From Saprospirales bacterium (GTDB lineage: Bacteria; Bacteroidota; Bacteroidia; Chitinophagales; Saprospiraceae), in the NCBI GenBank assembly GCA_024642645.1, contig JAHEAS010000019.1, forward strand, positions 1 through 14,149: a stretch of DNA of 14,149 bases, written 5' to 3'. Shown here one piece after another: positions 13,926-14,149 of this stretch. Position numbers and translations under genes: made by a program. Position 1 is the first letter of the stretch. Each line of letters starts with the position of its first letter. The notes under the pieces are model-generated. The model was not told where the DNA came from. It was given only the letters and a program-made list of their open reading frames with translations, and ran no database searches.

Positions 13926-14059
13926 AAGTTGCGGATAATTTAAGACTTGATATGGTTGATGGAGTTTATGAGGTTGATAAGGGTTGATTTTACCCCCAAG
14001 CTGCTAAATATCAACCCTTATCAACTAAATCAACCCTTATCAACCAGCATCCGCAACTT
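13926..14059. repeat. Nested palindromic repeat element upstream of def
   Basis: The outer arms AAGTTGCGGAT (13926-13936) and ATCCGCAACTT (14049-14059) are a perfect 11-bp inverted repeat. Inside, GGTTGATAAGGGTTGAT (13972-13988) is inverted to two tandem copies of ATCAACCCTTATCAAC, at 14010-14025 and 14029-14045 (19-bp period); the second copy matches over all 17 bp. The left arm can therefore pair with either copy. The 134-bp block is non-coding and resembles a REP/MITE-type palindrome. The rest of 13836-13925 shows no gene. Confidence 0.75.
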
Positions 14060-14083
14060 AGGTTAATTAAACTCCGAACTCAA

Positions 14084-14149
14084 TTAAGGAATCGACCGCA
14101 GCACCGTGAACCGGAGCAGCGTTTCGAGCGCAAGTAAAAACAGCGCCAA
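14084..14149 (-). CDS. Possible C-terminal end of a membrane protein, cut by the window edge
   Basis: Reading in from the right edge on the minus strand, 21 open codons end at a TAA (14084-14086). They encode LALFLLALETLLRFTVLRSI plus Pro, a hydrophobic helix followed by a short basic tail, typical of the last membrane helix of an integral membrane protein. The sequence is too short to name a family, and chance openness over 21 codons cannot be excluded. If real, it lies about 250 bp upstream of def on the same strand, with the palindromic element in between. Confidence 0.4.
   Translation of the reverse strand: MALFLLALETLLRFTVLRSIP

Overview
The window looks like a piece of a Bacteroidota chromosome, most likely from the Saprospiria/Chitinophagia side of the phylum. 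This rests on the DUF2911 lipoprotein-like exported protein, a GSCFA-domain protein, a MutL with Bacteroidota-style C-terminal motifs, a double-glycine small peptide of the type common in this phylum, and several promoter-like sites matching the Bacteroidota TAnnTTTG -7 element. GC content appears moderate. There are no rRNA, tRNA, CRISPR, transposase or phage genes; this is mainly a housekeeping region dominated by minus-strand genes.

Layout. 2-1393 (+) is the 3' part of an unrecognised helical-repeat protein. It converges on, and overlaps by 33 bp, a 69-residue minus-strand peptide with a leader ending in VKGG. Minus-strand dnaX (clamp-loader tau/gamma) follows, with a nine-A run at the end of the clamp-loader core. 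An intergenic region at 3598-3877 carries divergent promoter-like sites for dnaX and for a DUF2911 protein (3878-4729, +). A repeat-rich hairpin separates DUF2911 from a minus-strand cluster transcribed in the order YeaQ/GlsB-type membrane protein, GT4 glycosyltransferase, 106-residue membrane-anchored protein, mutL. rsmG diverges from this cluster (+) and is followed by a strong terminator that serves the convergent recA. recA (-) has the clearest promoter in the window. Upstream of it lie a small anti-sigma-like 78-residue gene with its own terminator, then a second minus-strand cluster def - GSCFA protein - GT4 glycosyltransferase. The right end (13836-14149) holds a nested palindromic repeat and the probable last 21 codons of a membrane protein.

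How they work together. dnaX, mutL, recA, rsmG and def cover replication, mismatch repair, recombination, ribosome maturation and N-terminal protein processing. The two glycosyltransferases and the GSCFA protein suggest surface or storage glycan work, but no complete polysaccharide locus is present. The most notable non-textbook signals are the dnaX A9 tract, whose slippage in either direction would end translation within a few codons; the orphan double-glycine peptide; the nested palindrome at 13926-14059; the apparently eroded endonuclease site in MutL; and the octamer repeat in the mutL leader.
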